Source: Bacteriovoracaceae bacterium
GTDB taxonomy: Bacteria > Bdellovibrionota > Bacteriovoracia > Bacteriovoracales > Bacteriovoracaceae
Assembly: GCA_013141065.1 (NCBI GenBank)
Contig: JABFRR010000010.1
Span: 78,164 to 142,163 of the forward strand
DNA: 64,000 bases
Reading direction: 5' to 3'
In this document: in pieces, positions 54,594 to 62,598 of the stretch
Numbering within the stretch: the first letter of the stretch is position 1
Layout of the letters: every line of letters begins with the position of its first letter
Program-made: the position numbers and the translations under genes
Notes under the pieces: generated by a model
Seen by the model: the letters and a program-made list of their open reading frames with translations, nothing else
The model's database searches: none
What the model was told of the DNA's origin: nothing

Positions 54594-55725
54594 GCTGATT
54601 TATTACTTGCTGATAAGTATCGAGCATTTTTTTCATTACTATCTTTAAGTCAAAATTCTTTGAATGATTTAATGAAGCTTCACTCATTTTCTTTAATAAT
54701 TGAGGATTAGTTGCAAGCTCACTAAGTCGACTTGCTAGCTCACTTGTACTTTCTGAATTGACGATATAACCATTCACTTCATGCTCAACAAGTTCCATAG
54801 CGCTAATAATTTTATCAGTGACAATTAATGGTTTAGCTAAACTCATTGCTTCAATGGCCACTAAGCTCAGTGTTTCAAGTAAAGAAGGGAGAACAAAAAC
54901 ATCACAATTTTGATAATAATGAATGAGCTCTTGATGATTAAGATGACCCAAGAATTTCACATTATTTTTAATTCCCAATTCCTCACATAATATTTTTAAT
55001 TGATGTTCTAACGGCCCAGCACCTGCTAGCCATAAAATGGCATCAGGTGAACTATTGAGTAATTCTTTAAATCCCATCAAGAGAAATGTGACATTTTTTT
55101 CAATGGCCAATCTTCCAGCATAGAGCACTGTAAAGTTTGGAGATTTAATTTTTGCACTTGAGTCAACATGGCTTAAGTCAAATGGTATTGGATTAGTAAT
55201 ATGCAACACTGGTGAAGTGTGTCCATTTTTTTCCAGGTATTTTTTGATTCCTATCGAGGGAGAAATGATTGTGCTCATTTTGTTTGAAAAATTCAGGGCC
55301 AAGTAGCGAACAAAGTTTCGAAATGGACGCATAAACCATGGCTCAGTTAAAACATCTGGACTAAAATGATAGGTCATTAATTCTGGAATTTTTTCTTTCT
55401 TTGCAATTCTAGAAGTCATTGCGGCTAAGATGCTTAAGTAATGATAATGAATCAAATCGGGTTTTTCTTTTTTGAGAAAGAGACTTATCTCAAAGGGCAA
55501 AGGCAGGGCCTGAGGAAAAGCTGCAACCACAATTGTTCGAGTTCGAAAAATTTTAACTTGAAACCAGTATTCAGTTTTTGATGTCATGGTAAAATTAAGT
55601 CCTGCACTCGTTAGCACGGTAACTTGATGTCCCTGGCGAACCAACTCTTTAGCAAGTTGTTGTGTATGAATTCCCACTCCAGTAACGGCCGGTAAAAAAT
55701 CATCACTAACAAATAAAATTTTCAT
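54586..55725 (-). CDS. Glycosyltransferase family 4 protein
   Basis: GT-B fold glycosyltransferase of 379 residues. N-terminal acceptor domain starts FVSDDFLPAVTGVGIHTQQLA; the donor domain has VLYAGRLAIEKNVTFLL (about 205), and the GT4 nucleotide-sugar site SLLETLSLVAIEAMSLAKPLIV (about 285, with the E-x7-E pattern). Cytoplasmic, perhaps membrane-associated. Translationally coupled to the PIG-L deacetylase. The sugar and acceptor are unknown; surface polysaccharide or lipid glycosylation is the simplest reading. Confidence 0.88.
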   Translation of the reverse strand: MKILFVSDDFLPAVTGVGIHTQQLAKELVRQGHQVTVLTSAGLNFTMTSKTEYWFQVKIFRTRTIVVAAFPQALPLPFEISLFLKKEKPDLIHYHYLSILAAMTSRIAKKEKIPELMTYHFSPDVLTEPWFMRPFRNFVRYLALNFSNKMSTIISPSIGIKKYLEKNGHTSPVLHITNPIPFDLSHVDSSAKIKSPNFTVLYAGRLAIEKNVTFLLMGFKELLNSSPDAILWLAGAGPLEHQLKILCEELGIKNNVKFLGHLNHQELIHYYQNCDVFVLPSLLETLSLVAIEAMSLAKPLIVTDKIISAMELVEHEVNGYIVNSESTSELASRLSELATNPQLLKKMSEASLNHSKNFDLKIVMKKMLDTYQQVINQHD

Positions 55726-55812
55726 CCATGAAACCCTATTATGCTCAATTTAGAATAATGCTACAATATTTTGTATCATTGTAAACGAATTGTTTAAATA
55801 CCCGGAGTATTG

Positions 55813-56634
55813 ATGAAAGTTGTGCTTATCACACTGGCCGCGACCTTATTGATTCAAATTGGATATTTTCTTTGGAAACTTTCAGCGTCAGGCCAGGCAA
55901 AAATTGGTGGTGCTCCATTTAAAGAAGTAGTCATCTCACTTGTGACCGACTGGCGCTGGGTGCTTGGTTTTTTTGCCACTAGTTTTGGTTGGTTATTATT
56001 TGTTCAGGCTACTGCTATTGGCGATATCAGCTTAGTTCAACCATTGATGTCTGCCGGAGACTTACTACTAGTCCTTATGGCCATCATATTTTTAAAAGAA
56101 AGGTTGGGGTCATTTGAGTGGGGAGGAGTTCTCTTAACTGTGCTGGGAGCTGTATTTTTAGCAATTGAAGGTCAAGACTCGTTGACATCAAATTATGTCG
56201 CTAAAGATTTATTGATTCTCTTATCAAGTCTAGTGCTTGTAGGTGCCTTGATGTTTGCAAATCGAAAGAGAATAGTCGTAAGCCCTGAAGTTTTGTTGGC
56301 ATTAGTTGTAGGTTTATGTTTTGGCACAGGGGCAATTCTCACCAAGGCGATGACATCAGATCTCTTAGTTCCTGGAGAACCTAGTTTGCGCTTATTGATT
56401 GATCCCTTATTGCCTGCAGTCATTCTTGCCAATGTTTTAGGATTAGTTTTTTTACAAGCGGCCTTCCAGCGCGGTCGAGCTGCAGTCATAGTTCCACTTC
56501 AGCTTGCGATGTGCAATGTCGTAACAGTTGTCGCAGGTATTAGTATATTTTCTGAAAATATAACTTTTTATCGTGGATTTGGAATTATTTTAATTGTTAT
56601 CGGAACTGGACTTCTACAAATTAAAAAATCATAA
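55813..56634 (+). CDS. EamA/DMT-family transporter
   Basis: A polytopic inner-membrane protein of 273 residues with about nine hydrophobic segments and the internal duplication of EamA proteins (DISLVQPLMSAGDLLLVLMAIIFLKERL in the first half, RGRAAVIVPLQLAMCNVVTVVAGISIF in the second). Substrate unknown; family members export metabolites. The ATG at 55813 is chosen over a TTG three bases earlier because CCGGAG is well spaced. Divergent from the glycosyltransferase gene. Confidence 0.82.
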   Translation: MKVVLITLAATLLIQIGYFLWKLSASGQAKIGGAPFKEVVISLVTDWRWVLGFFATSFGWLLFVQATAIGDISLVQPLMSAGDLLLVLMAIIFLKERLGSFEWGGVLLTVLGAVFLAIEGQDSLTSNYVAKDLLILLSSLVLVGALMFANRKRIVVSPEVLLALVVGLCFGTGAILTKAMTSDLLVPGEPSLRLLIDPLLPAVILANVLGLVFLQAAFQRGRAAVIVPLQLAMCNVVTVVAGISIFSENITFYRGFGIILIVIGTGLLQIKKS

Positions 56635-56646
56635 GAACAAAACAGT

Positions 56647-56682
56647 TGCCTCAACAAGGATAGATGTATCCTTGTTGGGGCA
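56647..56682. terminator. Strong hairpin terminator between convergent genes
   Basis: TGCCTCAACAAGGA (56647-56660) pairs with TCCTTGTTGGGGCA (56669-56682): 14 pairs, one G-U, eight-base loop. It sits between the EamA gene (stop 56634) and the converging outer-membrane protein gene (stop 56698). T-rich sequence follows on the minus strand only. Confidence 0.7.
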
Positions 56683-56697
56683 TAGACTAAGGCACGC

Positions 56698-57321
56698 TTA
56701 AAAATTAATACCTACGTATCCAGCATATGAAGTGTATTTCATTTTGAGACCAGGATCTCCACTACCAGCTGTGTGACGAACGTCTGCACCAAGTGATAAT
56801 TTTTCATGTAACATGTATTCTGCACCAGTCGCAATATGGTAACCGACATCTAAGTATGAAGTTGTATTAGACGGAGGACTATTGACCATAAAAGCTAAAC
56901 CAATTGGTATAATCCAAGGACGAAAATTTCCTAAGCCACCAAAACGATATTTTGGGGCAACAACTACTGCAAGTTCTGAAACAGCGATAGTTTTTAAATT
57001 ATCGGCATTTGAAGTTAAGACGTCTGCCGCATTAACAACTGTTTTTTCAGAAAACTTAGAATAGTCTAAGTAGATTTCGCCAAGAACAGCGTTCGTTGGA
57101 AACATAGGACAATCCATCATCTTTAAATCCAATCCAGCTCCAATCGTTGATCCAGATTTTTCATCATTGACTTTATTCGAGTTACTTTTTACATCAGTAA
57201 AGATTTGATTTCCTCTTGATTGGTTGAGTGAATTTCCACCGTAACGATAAAAAACTTGTCCTTCAGCAAAGGCATTAGTAGATAACAAGGCCAAAAATAC
57301 AAACGTACTTAATTTTTTCAT
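56698..57321 (-). CDS. Outer-membrane beta-barrel protein
   Basis: A 207-residue exported protein with signal peptide (STFVFLALLSTNAFAE) and beta-barrel character: FYRYGGNSLNQSRGNQ, GAGLDLKMMDCP, YHIATGAEYMLHEKLSLGADVRHTAG and a final strand YTSYAGYVGINF ending in Phe, as in OmpA/OmpW-size barrels. Function unknown. AGGAGG-like ribosome site upstream. Confidence 0.72.
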   Translation of the reverse strand: MKKLSTFVFLALLSTNAFAEGQVFYRYGGNSLNQSRGNQIFTDVKSNSNKVNDEKSGSTIGAGLDLKMMDCPMFPTNAVLGEIYLDYSKFSEKTVVNAADVLTSNADNLKTIAVSELAVVVAPKYRFGGLGNFRPWIIPIGLAFMVNSPPSNTTSYLDVGYHIATGAEYMLHEKLSLGADVRHTAGSGDPGLKMKYTSYAGYVGINF

Positions 57322-57487
57322 ATAATATTTCCTCCAATTGGTTAAGTCGTGAGGTGATAATGAACTTAATGAATTGCGACGTAACTTACCTATATCAGAT
57401 ATTGTGATGATAATGATCAGACATTTACTAAGAGGGCTCGATTGTGGTAGCGATTTAAAAACAGTTTATATTTAAAGAGAGGGAAAA

Positions 57488-57901
57488 TTGAAACTTAAAA
57501 CATTCTTCATTCTATTAACTTTTCAAGTTGCATCAACTGTATATCTTTATATTAATTATTCGGACTACTTTTATATTCCAATAACTATCATGATTTTATT
57601 TGCAATCTTATCTGATTATTTTTTGCTCAAACTTAAAAGAGAAAGAGCTAGTGCTCAAATGATGGATAATCAAGCTAAAAGCCAAGAATTAAATAAAGAT
57701 GAAAACGGAGAAGAGTATCACAATGATTTCAGTAAAGTTCCAGGAGGTGAATATGATGGTAATCAGCCAATGCCTATAAATTATTTAGTACCAGACCTCT
57801 ATCATGAATTAGAACGTTCACAAGATGAGGATCTAAAAAAAGCTGGACTTATAAAAGATCAAAGGGTGAATGTTAAAAAAAATAATAAGCTTGATGTGTA
57901 A
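57488..57901 (+). CDS. Small membrane protein, function unknown
   Basis: A 137-residue protein with two N-terminal membrane helices (TFFILLTFQVASTVYLYI, FYIPITIMILFAILSDYFLL) and a charged C-terminal half. TTG start with an AGAGAGGG ribosome site. It lies right before the mobile-element region. Family not recognised. Confidence 0.55.
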   Translation: MKLKTFFILLTFQVASTVYLYINYSDYFYIPITIMILFAILSDYFLLKLKRERASAQMMDNQAKSQELNKDENGEEYHNDFSKVPGGEYDGNQPMPINYLVPDLYHELERSQDEDLKKAGLIKDQRVNVKKNNKLDV

Positions 57902-57946
57902 ATTAACGCAATTATTAATTGAAATGGTAGGCGTGGTGTAACAACA

Positions 57947-59246
57947 CAGGGGAAACGCATCTTAATTTAAATCAGTTATAATTTATTTTCGGCCACTTAC
58001 GGCCCTGCACGATGGCCTTTCGTCTTTTTTTTGCGATGATTTTTCTTATTTTTTTAGGAGAGCATCGTGACAAAAAAGAAAGAAGTAGATCCAGTTTTCA
58101 TGTTGGATTTTATTAGTTCAATTGAAGATCCAAGAATTGATAGAACAAAAAAACATTCATTAGAAACAATTATGATCATTGCAATCTGTGCTGTCATTTG
58201 TGGTGCAAAATCATGGAATGAAATTGAAGTTTACGGCACTCTAAAATTAGAATTTTTAAGTAAGTTTTTAAACTTAGAAAATGGCGTGCCTTCGCATGAT
58301 ACATTTAGAAGATTTTTATGATTTTAATGCCGAATTCATTGCAAGATTTTTTTACCAATTGGGTGTCTAGTTTTAATAAAGATGAAGTTAAACAAATCTG
58401 TATTGATGGAAAAACATTGCGGGGAAGTAAGCGAAAGGGAGATCGTACAATTCATGTTATTAATGCCTATTCAACGGCCTAGGATTGTCATTAGGGCAGT
58501 TGAAAACAGATAAAAAGAGCAATGAAATAACGGCAATCCCAGAGCTTTTGGATTCGCTGGATATAAAAGATACAATTGTTAGTGTTGATGCCTTAAATTG
58601 TCAGACTGAAATAGCTGATAAAATTGTTTCCAAAGGTGGTGATTATTTATTTTGTGTAAAAAGTAATCAAGAAAAATTACACAGTAGAATTGAAGAAAGA
58701 TTTGAAAAATATGAGCACCGTGGACAAAAAAACAAATCCGAAAGCTTTGAGGAAAAAAGAAAACTAAAACATGGTCGGTTTGAAAAACGATCAGTAAGAA
58801 TAATAAAAGAAAATGATGATTATTCATTGGGAGTTAATCCATTATTAAAATGGAAAAATTTAAAAACCATTATAGAAATTAGTGCGGAAAGAATTGATCA
58901 GAAAACAGGAGAAGTTCAGAATTCAAAAAGATATTATATAAGCAGTAGAGATGAAAGCTCTGAATATTTTTTAAATGCAGTTAAGGATCATTGGCAAGTA
59001 GAGAATTTATTGCATTGGCATTTGGATGTCACAATGAGAGAAGACGATTGTCGCTGTAGAGTTGAACACAGTGCTGTTAATTTTTCTTCTATAAGGCAAT
59101 TGGCGTTGGGTCTTGTGAAAAAGATCGTTATAATGAGAAGTAAAACTGAAAAACTTTCAGTCAGAACAAAAATGCTTAAGGCCGGATGGGATAATGATTT
59201 TCTATTGGATGTTTTACTTCAGTGAAATTAAGATGCGTTTCCCCTG
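57947..59246 (+). mobile_element. ISAs1-family insertion sequence with 9-bp target duplication
   Basis: 1300 bases with 22-base perfect terminal inverted repeats CAGGGGAAACGCATCTTAAT(TT) at 57947-57968 and 59225-59246. Direct repeats GTAACAACA flank it (57938-57946 and 59247-59255), within the 8-10 bases usual for ISAs1. Inserted into a serine-recombinase remnant. Confidence 0.9.
58067..59225 (+). pseudogene. ISAs1-family transposase, frameshifted
   Basis: The N-terminal frame (58067-58321, GTG start, AGGAG site) ends at HDTFRRFL; homology continues in another frame (FNKDEVKQICIDGKTLRGS, first catalytic Asp) and shifts again near 58482, after which 58485-59225 is open (LGQLKTDKKSNEITAIPELL; VSVDALNCQ, second Asp; HWHLDVTMREDDCRCR, Glu). 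At least two frameshifts, so the enzyme is probably dead although the IS ends are perfect. Confidence 0.85.
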
Positions 59247-59726
59247 GTAACAACAGGCGAACGGCCATATCCTCATGATACTATTGCTGTTTCAATCAAA
59301 ACAAAAGATCGAATTTACGAAAAATGTGCTCCTTTATATAAGAAAGGTCTCTCGCTACGAGAGATAGAAGAGCAAACAGGAATAGCTAGGACAACGATTC
59401 AAGAAACACTTACTGATAAAGGAATGGTTTTAAGAAATCTTGTTGCTGGCAAAAAAAATTCTAAAGTAAAACCAAAAAATAGGAGAGGCGGGAACATTCA
59501 ATTTGGGTGGACTTACCTTGATGGTTCCTTTGTCATTGATCCCAAAGAACATTTAATTGTCAGAAAAATTTTAAAGCTTCACCAATCAGATAAATCAAAC
59601 CAACACATTGCTGACTATCTTAACACCAATAAGATTCGCACTCGAAAGGGAGGCAAGTGGAGTAGAAGTGTCATTCGCGCCATTATAATAAGAGAGAAAA
59701 AAACATTAATCACAAGGAGAAAATAA
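59247..59726 (+). pseudogene. Serine recombinase C-terminal remnant
   Basis: One open frame from the edge of the ISAs1 element: a helix-turn-helix like segment (YKKGLSLREIEEQTGIARTTIQETL) and the recombinase-domain part GGNIQFGWTYLDGSFVIDP...HQSDKSNQHIADYLNTNKIRTRKGGKWSRSVIRAII. Upstream of the IS the same frame continues for five codons (NGRRG) after a stop at 57920-57922, so the catalytic N-terminal resolvase domain was missing before the IS arrived. An ATG at 59424 could express a 100-residue fragment. Confidence 0.7.
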
Positions 59727-59896
59727 TGGATAAATTAATCGCAATCGCCGCAACATTGGCAGTATTAACAGTAGAAAGTGGACAACTTCCTAAAGTGCTT
59801 CACAAACTTCATGTTGCCCAATTACATCTTATCAAAGATTCACAGTCATCAAGTTGGGGCCGAGCAATGTTGTTACCGAGCGACTTAAAGCTTTAG
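59726..59896 (+). CDS. Small protein, function unknown
   Basis: A 56-codon open frame starting ATG at 59726 with an AAGGAG ribosome site eight bases upstream: hydrophobic N-terminus (KLIAIAATLAVLTVES) followed by GQLPKVLHKLHVAQLHLIKDSQSSSWGRAMLLPSD. The strong ribosome site and the ordered protein make it a likely real gene. It overlaps the end of the recombinase remnant and precedes the zinc-ribbon gene; base composition differs from the chromosome. Confidence 0.55.
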   Translation: MDKLIAIAATLAVLTVESGQLPKVLHKLHVAQLHLIKDSQSSSWGRAMLLPSDLKL

Positions 59897-60079
59897 TGCC
59901 AATACGTTTGAACGCTCATGGATTTCAAAATATTTCCCATGATGTTTCTTTGAATTGACGTTCGCTCCGTCATTACGCTGTTTCGCCCCTCCGCAAGTTC
60001 TGCCAAAGACATTCTTTGTCATTCACTTGCCTAGGAGTCGGTGCGCGCTCCAATTCTCCGCTTACTTTTTCCCCTCCTC

Positions 60080-60119
60080 GGGCCTCTGGTTTGGGTGAAG
60101 AGGCCCTCAATCAAGAGGG
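60080..60119 (+). promoter_or_regulatory. Mutually exclusive hairpins in leader of zinc-ribbon gene
   Basis: GGGCCTC (60080-60086) pairs with GAGGCCC (60100-60106); alternatively CCCTC (60104-60108) pairs with GAGGG (60115-60119). The two stems share 60104-60106 and cannot form together. They end 28 bases before the ATG at 60148. The surrounding gap 59897-60147 is GC-richer than the chromosome and has no gene I can support. Confidence 0.4.
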
Positions 60120-60147
60120 TCAAACAAAAAGAAACGGAGACAATATT

Positions 60148-60594
60148 ATGAAAACAGAAATTCAAAACAAACTTAATCAATTGGCACTAAAAAAATCTAT
60201 TCCATTCTGCTACGGCTGTTACAAAGACGCTCCCACTGGAAAATGCCTTAGCTGTGGCAGTGATGATCTGATGAAAAAAATTTCAGGAATTGGTTGCGAG
60301 TACGGCACCGAATGGATAGTTCAACATATTCTTGAGACAGAATTTACTCCTGTTGATACCGAAGCAGCTTTTGAAGATTCTATACGCGATTGTTATCCAG
60401 AAGAAACTCAAGTTGGTTGGATGACGTTTGATACTGTGACCCTAATGAAGTCACAAGACCCCATTTCATGGAAAATTGCCTGCGGTGAATGGGAATCCAT
60501 GGAAGAAGATGAAGGAAACCTTCTAAGCTTCGACAACGGAGCCACTTATTATCACGCTCATCAGTTTGATGAACTTCTTTCAGACGACCACTAG
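60148..60594 (+). CDS. Zinc-ribbon protein of mobile-element type, function unknown
   Basis: 148 residues from the ATG at 60148 (CGGAGA upstream); an earlier in-frame start would add 44 residues of non-protein-like sequence. Four cysteines in PFCYGCYKDAPTGKCLSCGSDDLM (about residues 19-40) form a zinc ribbon. The rest is acidic, with a conserved-looking GCEYGTEWIVQHIL and a histidine-rich end (YYHAHQFDELL). I recall similar proteins on conjugative elements, without known function. It is intact amid decayed transposases, suggesting selection or recent arrival. Confidence 0.65.
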   Translation: MKTEIQNKLNQLALKKSIPFCYGCYKDAPTGKCLSCGSDDLMKKISGIGCEYGTEWIVQHILETEFTPVDTEAAFEDSIRDCYPEETQVGWMTFDTVTLMKSQDPISWKIACGEWESMEEDEGNLLSFDNGATYYHAHQFDELLSDDH

Positions 60595-60611
60595 GTCGGT
60601 CATTATTAAAA

Positions 60612-60631
60612 ACATGGCCATCCGGCCATGT
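60612..60631. terminator. Perfect 8-bp hairpin after zinc-ribbon gene
   Basis: ACATGGCC (60612-60619) and GGCCATGT (60624-60631) with a four-base loop, 17 bases after the stop. No T-run follows on the plus strand; a T-rich stretch follows on the minus strand. Confidence 0.5.
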
Positions 60632-60830
60632 AAACGGGGCCTACATCTCGAACTGTCTCTCCCCGCTTGTACCATCAAAGCTCAGGAATCACGGGCAATC
60701 AGCAACTTACAATCATTAGTCAAAATCTCAAAAAATTGAATTGCAGGAATTCCCGTAAGTTTCCAAAATCTTGTGGATTTTAGGGCCATGTGCCTTGGCC
60801 TTAAATTTCGGATGGTTTATCATCCTATTC

Positions 60831-62487
60831 ATGGATTTCAGTAAAATACTCGATTATGTCACCCCCCAAGGCCTGAAGGATATTATTAAAAATCTTCAAG
60901 GACGTAATGCCGAGTTGGTTGATGAAAATGAAGATCTTTTCAGCGAATCAGAAAAAAATAAAAAAAGAATTCAAGAACTAGAAGACCAAATCAGAATTCT
61001 GAAAGGGGAAAAGCCAATTCCTAAGTTTAAAGAACCTAAAGACTTAACCTCTGACGAAAATAAAAACAAAAAAAAAGATAAAAATAAATCTCCTCGCTCA
61101 CCACGTCGTAAGAAAATTAACTTAAAAATTGATGAGACAGTTGATTTAAAAGTCGATCGATCTAAACTTCCTGCGGGGGCAATTCATAAAGGTTATCGCC
61201 AGATTACAATTCAAGAAATTCTTTTTGAACGTCATAATATTTGTTTTAATATCGAAAGATTTATTGATCCAAAGACTGGCAAAATAATTGAAGCTGTTAT
61301 TCCAGCTCAATATAAAGATCATGAATATGGACCTACTCTGCGTAGCTTTATAGTTGCTCAGTACTTTGAAAGTGATAGCACTCATTCGAAAATTAAAAGC
61401 ATCACTAGAGAGCATCGATATTGATATTTCTAAGTCTCAGATTAATAATATTTTATTAAACTCATCTTCGGAGTTTAAAAGTGAACTCGTTGAACTTCGT
61501 GAAGCTGCTTTAGAAAAGAAAAATGGCAGCAAATTGATGATACCTCATGGAAGATTTTAAAGAAAACTTCAGTTTATACTATAGTGACGGGTAATAGTTA
61601 TTTTACACAGTTTGCAACTGTCTTAAGTAAAGTCGTCATTCAGTTATTTACGCCTTAACCGGAAAAAAGAACCGAAATACAAGTTAAATGAACTGGCAAT
61701 CGACTATGCATCTGGTGTTAGAAATTCCTTGAAGTTAAAGATGTTTTGTATGGAAAAAAATCAGACAAACTATACAATCAGATAAATTAAAGCAACTTTT
61801 GAAACCGATGAGTTTTAAAGAGCTTCCCTAAAAAGCAAGTTTAAAGGGACATTAGAACGGGCATGTATTTAGCTGCATTTCGAGAGGGAAGTATTTGGGT
61901 ATAATGGGGAGGCATTAATGTCAGACGATGCACCTCAGTTTGATTATATTTTTATAACACATGCTCTTTGCTGGATTCACGAGATGAGGCACTATAAATT
62001 AATTGAAACAAAGTATCCTGAAAATGCAATTAGATTAAATAATTTCATCTCACGTTGTTGGACTTTCTATAGGATTATTAAAATATCTCAAAAGAACTTA
62101 ACAGAGAAGAGATCGAGATTAGTATTAAATATTTTCAATCTTCTTTTTTGGAAATGAAGGAGAACTGGATTTAAGTTATTAGACAAGCAACGTAACCTAA
62201 GTTTTTTTTAAAGGCAGAAAAACTATTAGCGCCTCTTTGGAATAGAAATCTTCCACTACATAACAATGGTTCAGAATTAGATGTTAGAGGAAAAGTTATT
62301 AAAAGAAAAATTTCTCTTTTTAACAAGTCCCAGAGGAGCTGATGCCTGGGACTTATATTTGGGTCTTTCTGAGAGTTGCCGAAAATTAAAGTAAATTTTT
62401 ACCAAAAGTCTTAAAACCTTCAATAAATACCTACCCAGTCTTTAGGATCAATGGTCTATTCCACTTGATTTTGCAAAGGAATTCTAG
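60831..62487 (+). pseudogene. Decayed IS66-like transposase
   Basis: Starts ATG 60831 (MDFSKILDYVTPQGLKDIIK, coiled coil, then LPAGAIHKGYRQITIQEILF) and stays open to 61424; the frame then changes (LESIDIDISKSQINNILLNS at about 61406-61560), and later pieces, LSDDAPQFDYIFITHALCWIHEMRHYKL (61915-62000) and LWNRNLPLHNNGSELDVRGK (about 62232-62292), appear in different frames with many stops. These blocks occur in the same order in a group of IS66-like DDE transposases. Clearly non-functional. Ends set by the last readable homology. Confidence 0.7.
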
Positions 62488-62598
62488 AGTGTAAATTTTC
62501 CCCTCAAGATAAGAAAATATTTAATTTTCGTAATGATTTATGCTTTCTGGCATCACAAATCATTTCTGGCCGTCTAAAATGCTTTTCAGAGGTGTTTT

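Noticed and set aside
54586..55725. BshA (bacillithiol synthesis) with the PIG-L protein as BshB
   Set aside because: The N-terminus lacks the BshA GGSGVVGTE pattern, the deacetylase is too long and has a membrane segment, and no BshC is present.
60016..60147. 44-residue N-terminal extension of the zinc-ribbon protein
   Set aside because: Covers the hairpin leader, composition is not protein-like, and the ATG at 60148 has its own ribosome site.
61918..62157. Independent 79-residue gene
   Set aside because: Its sequence is a middle block of the decayed IS66-like transposase.
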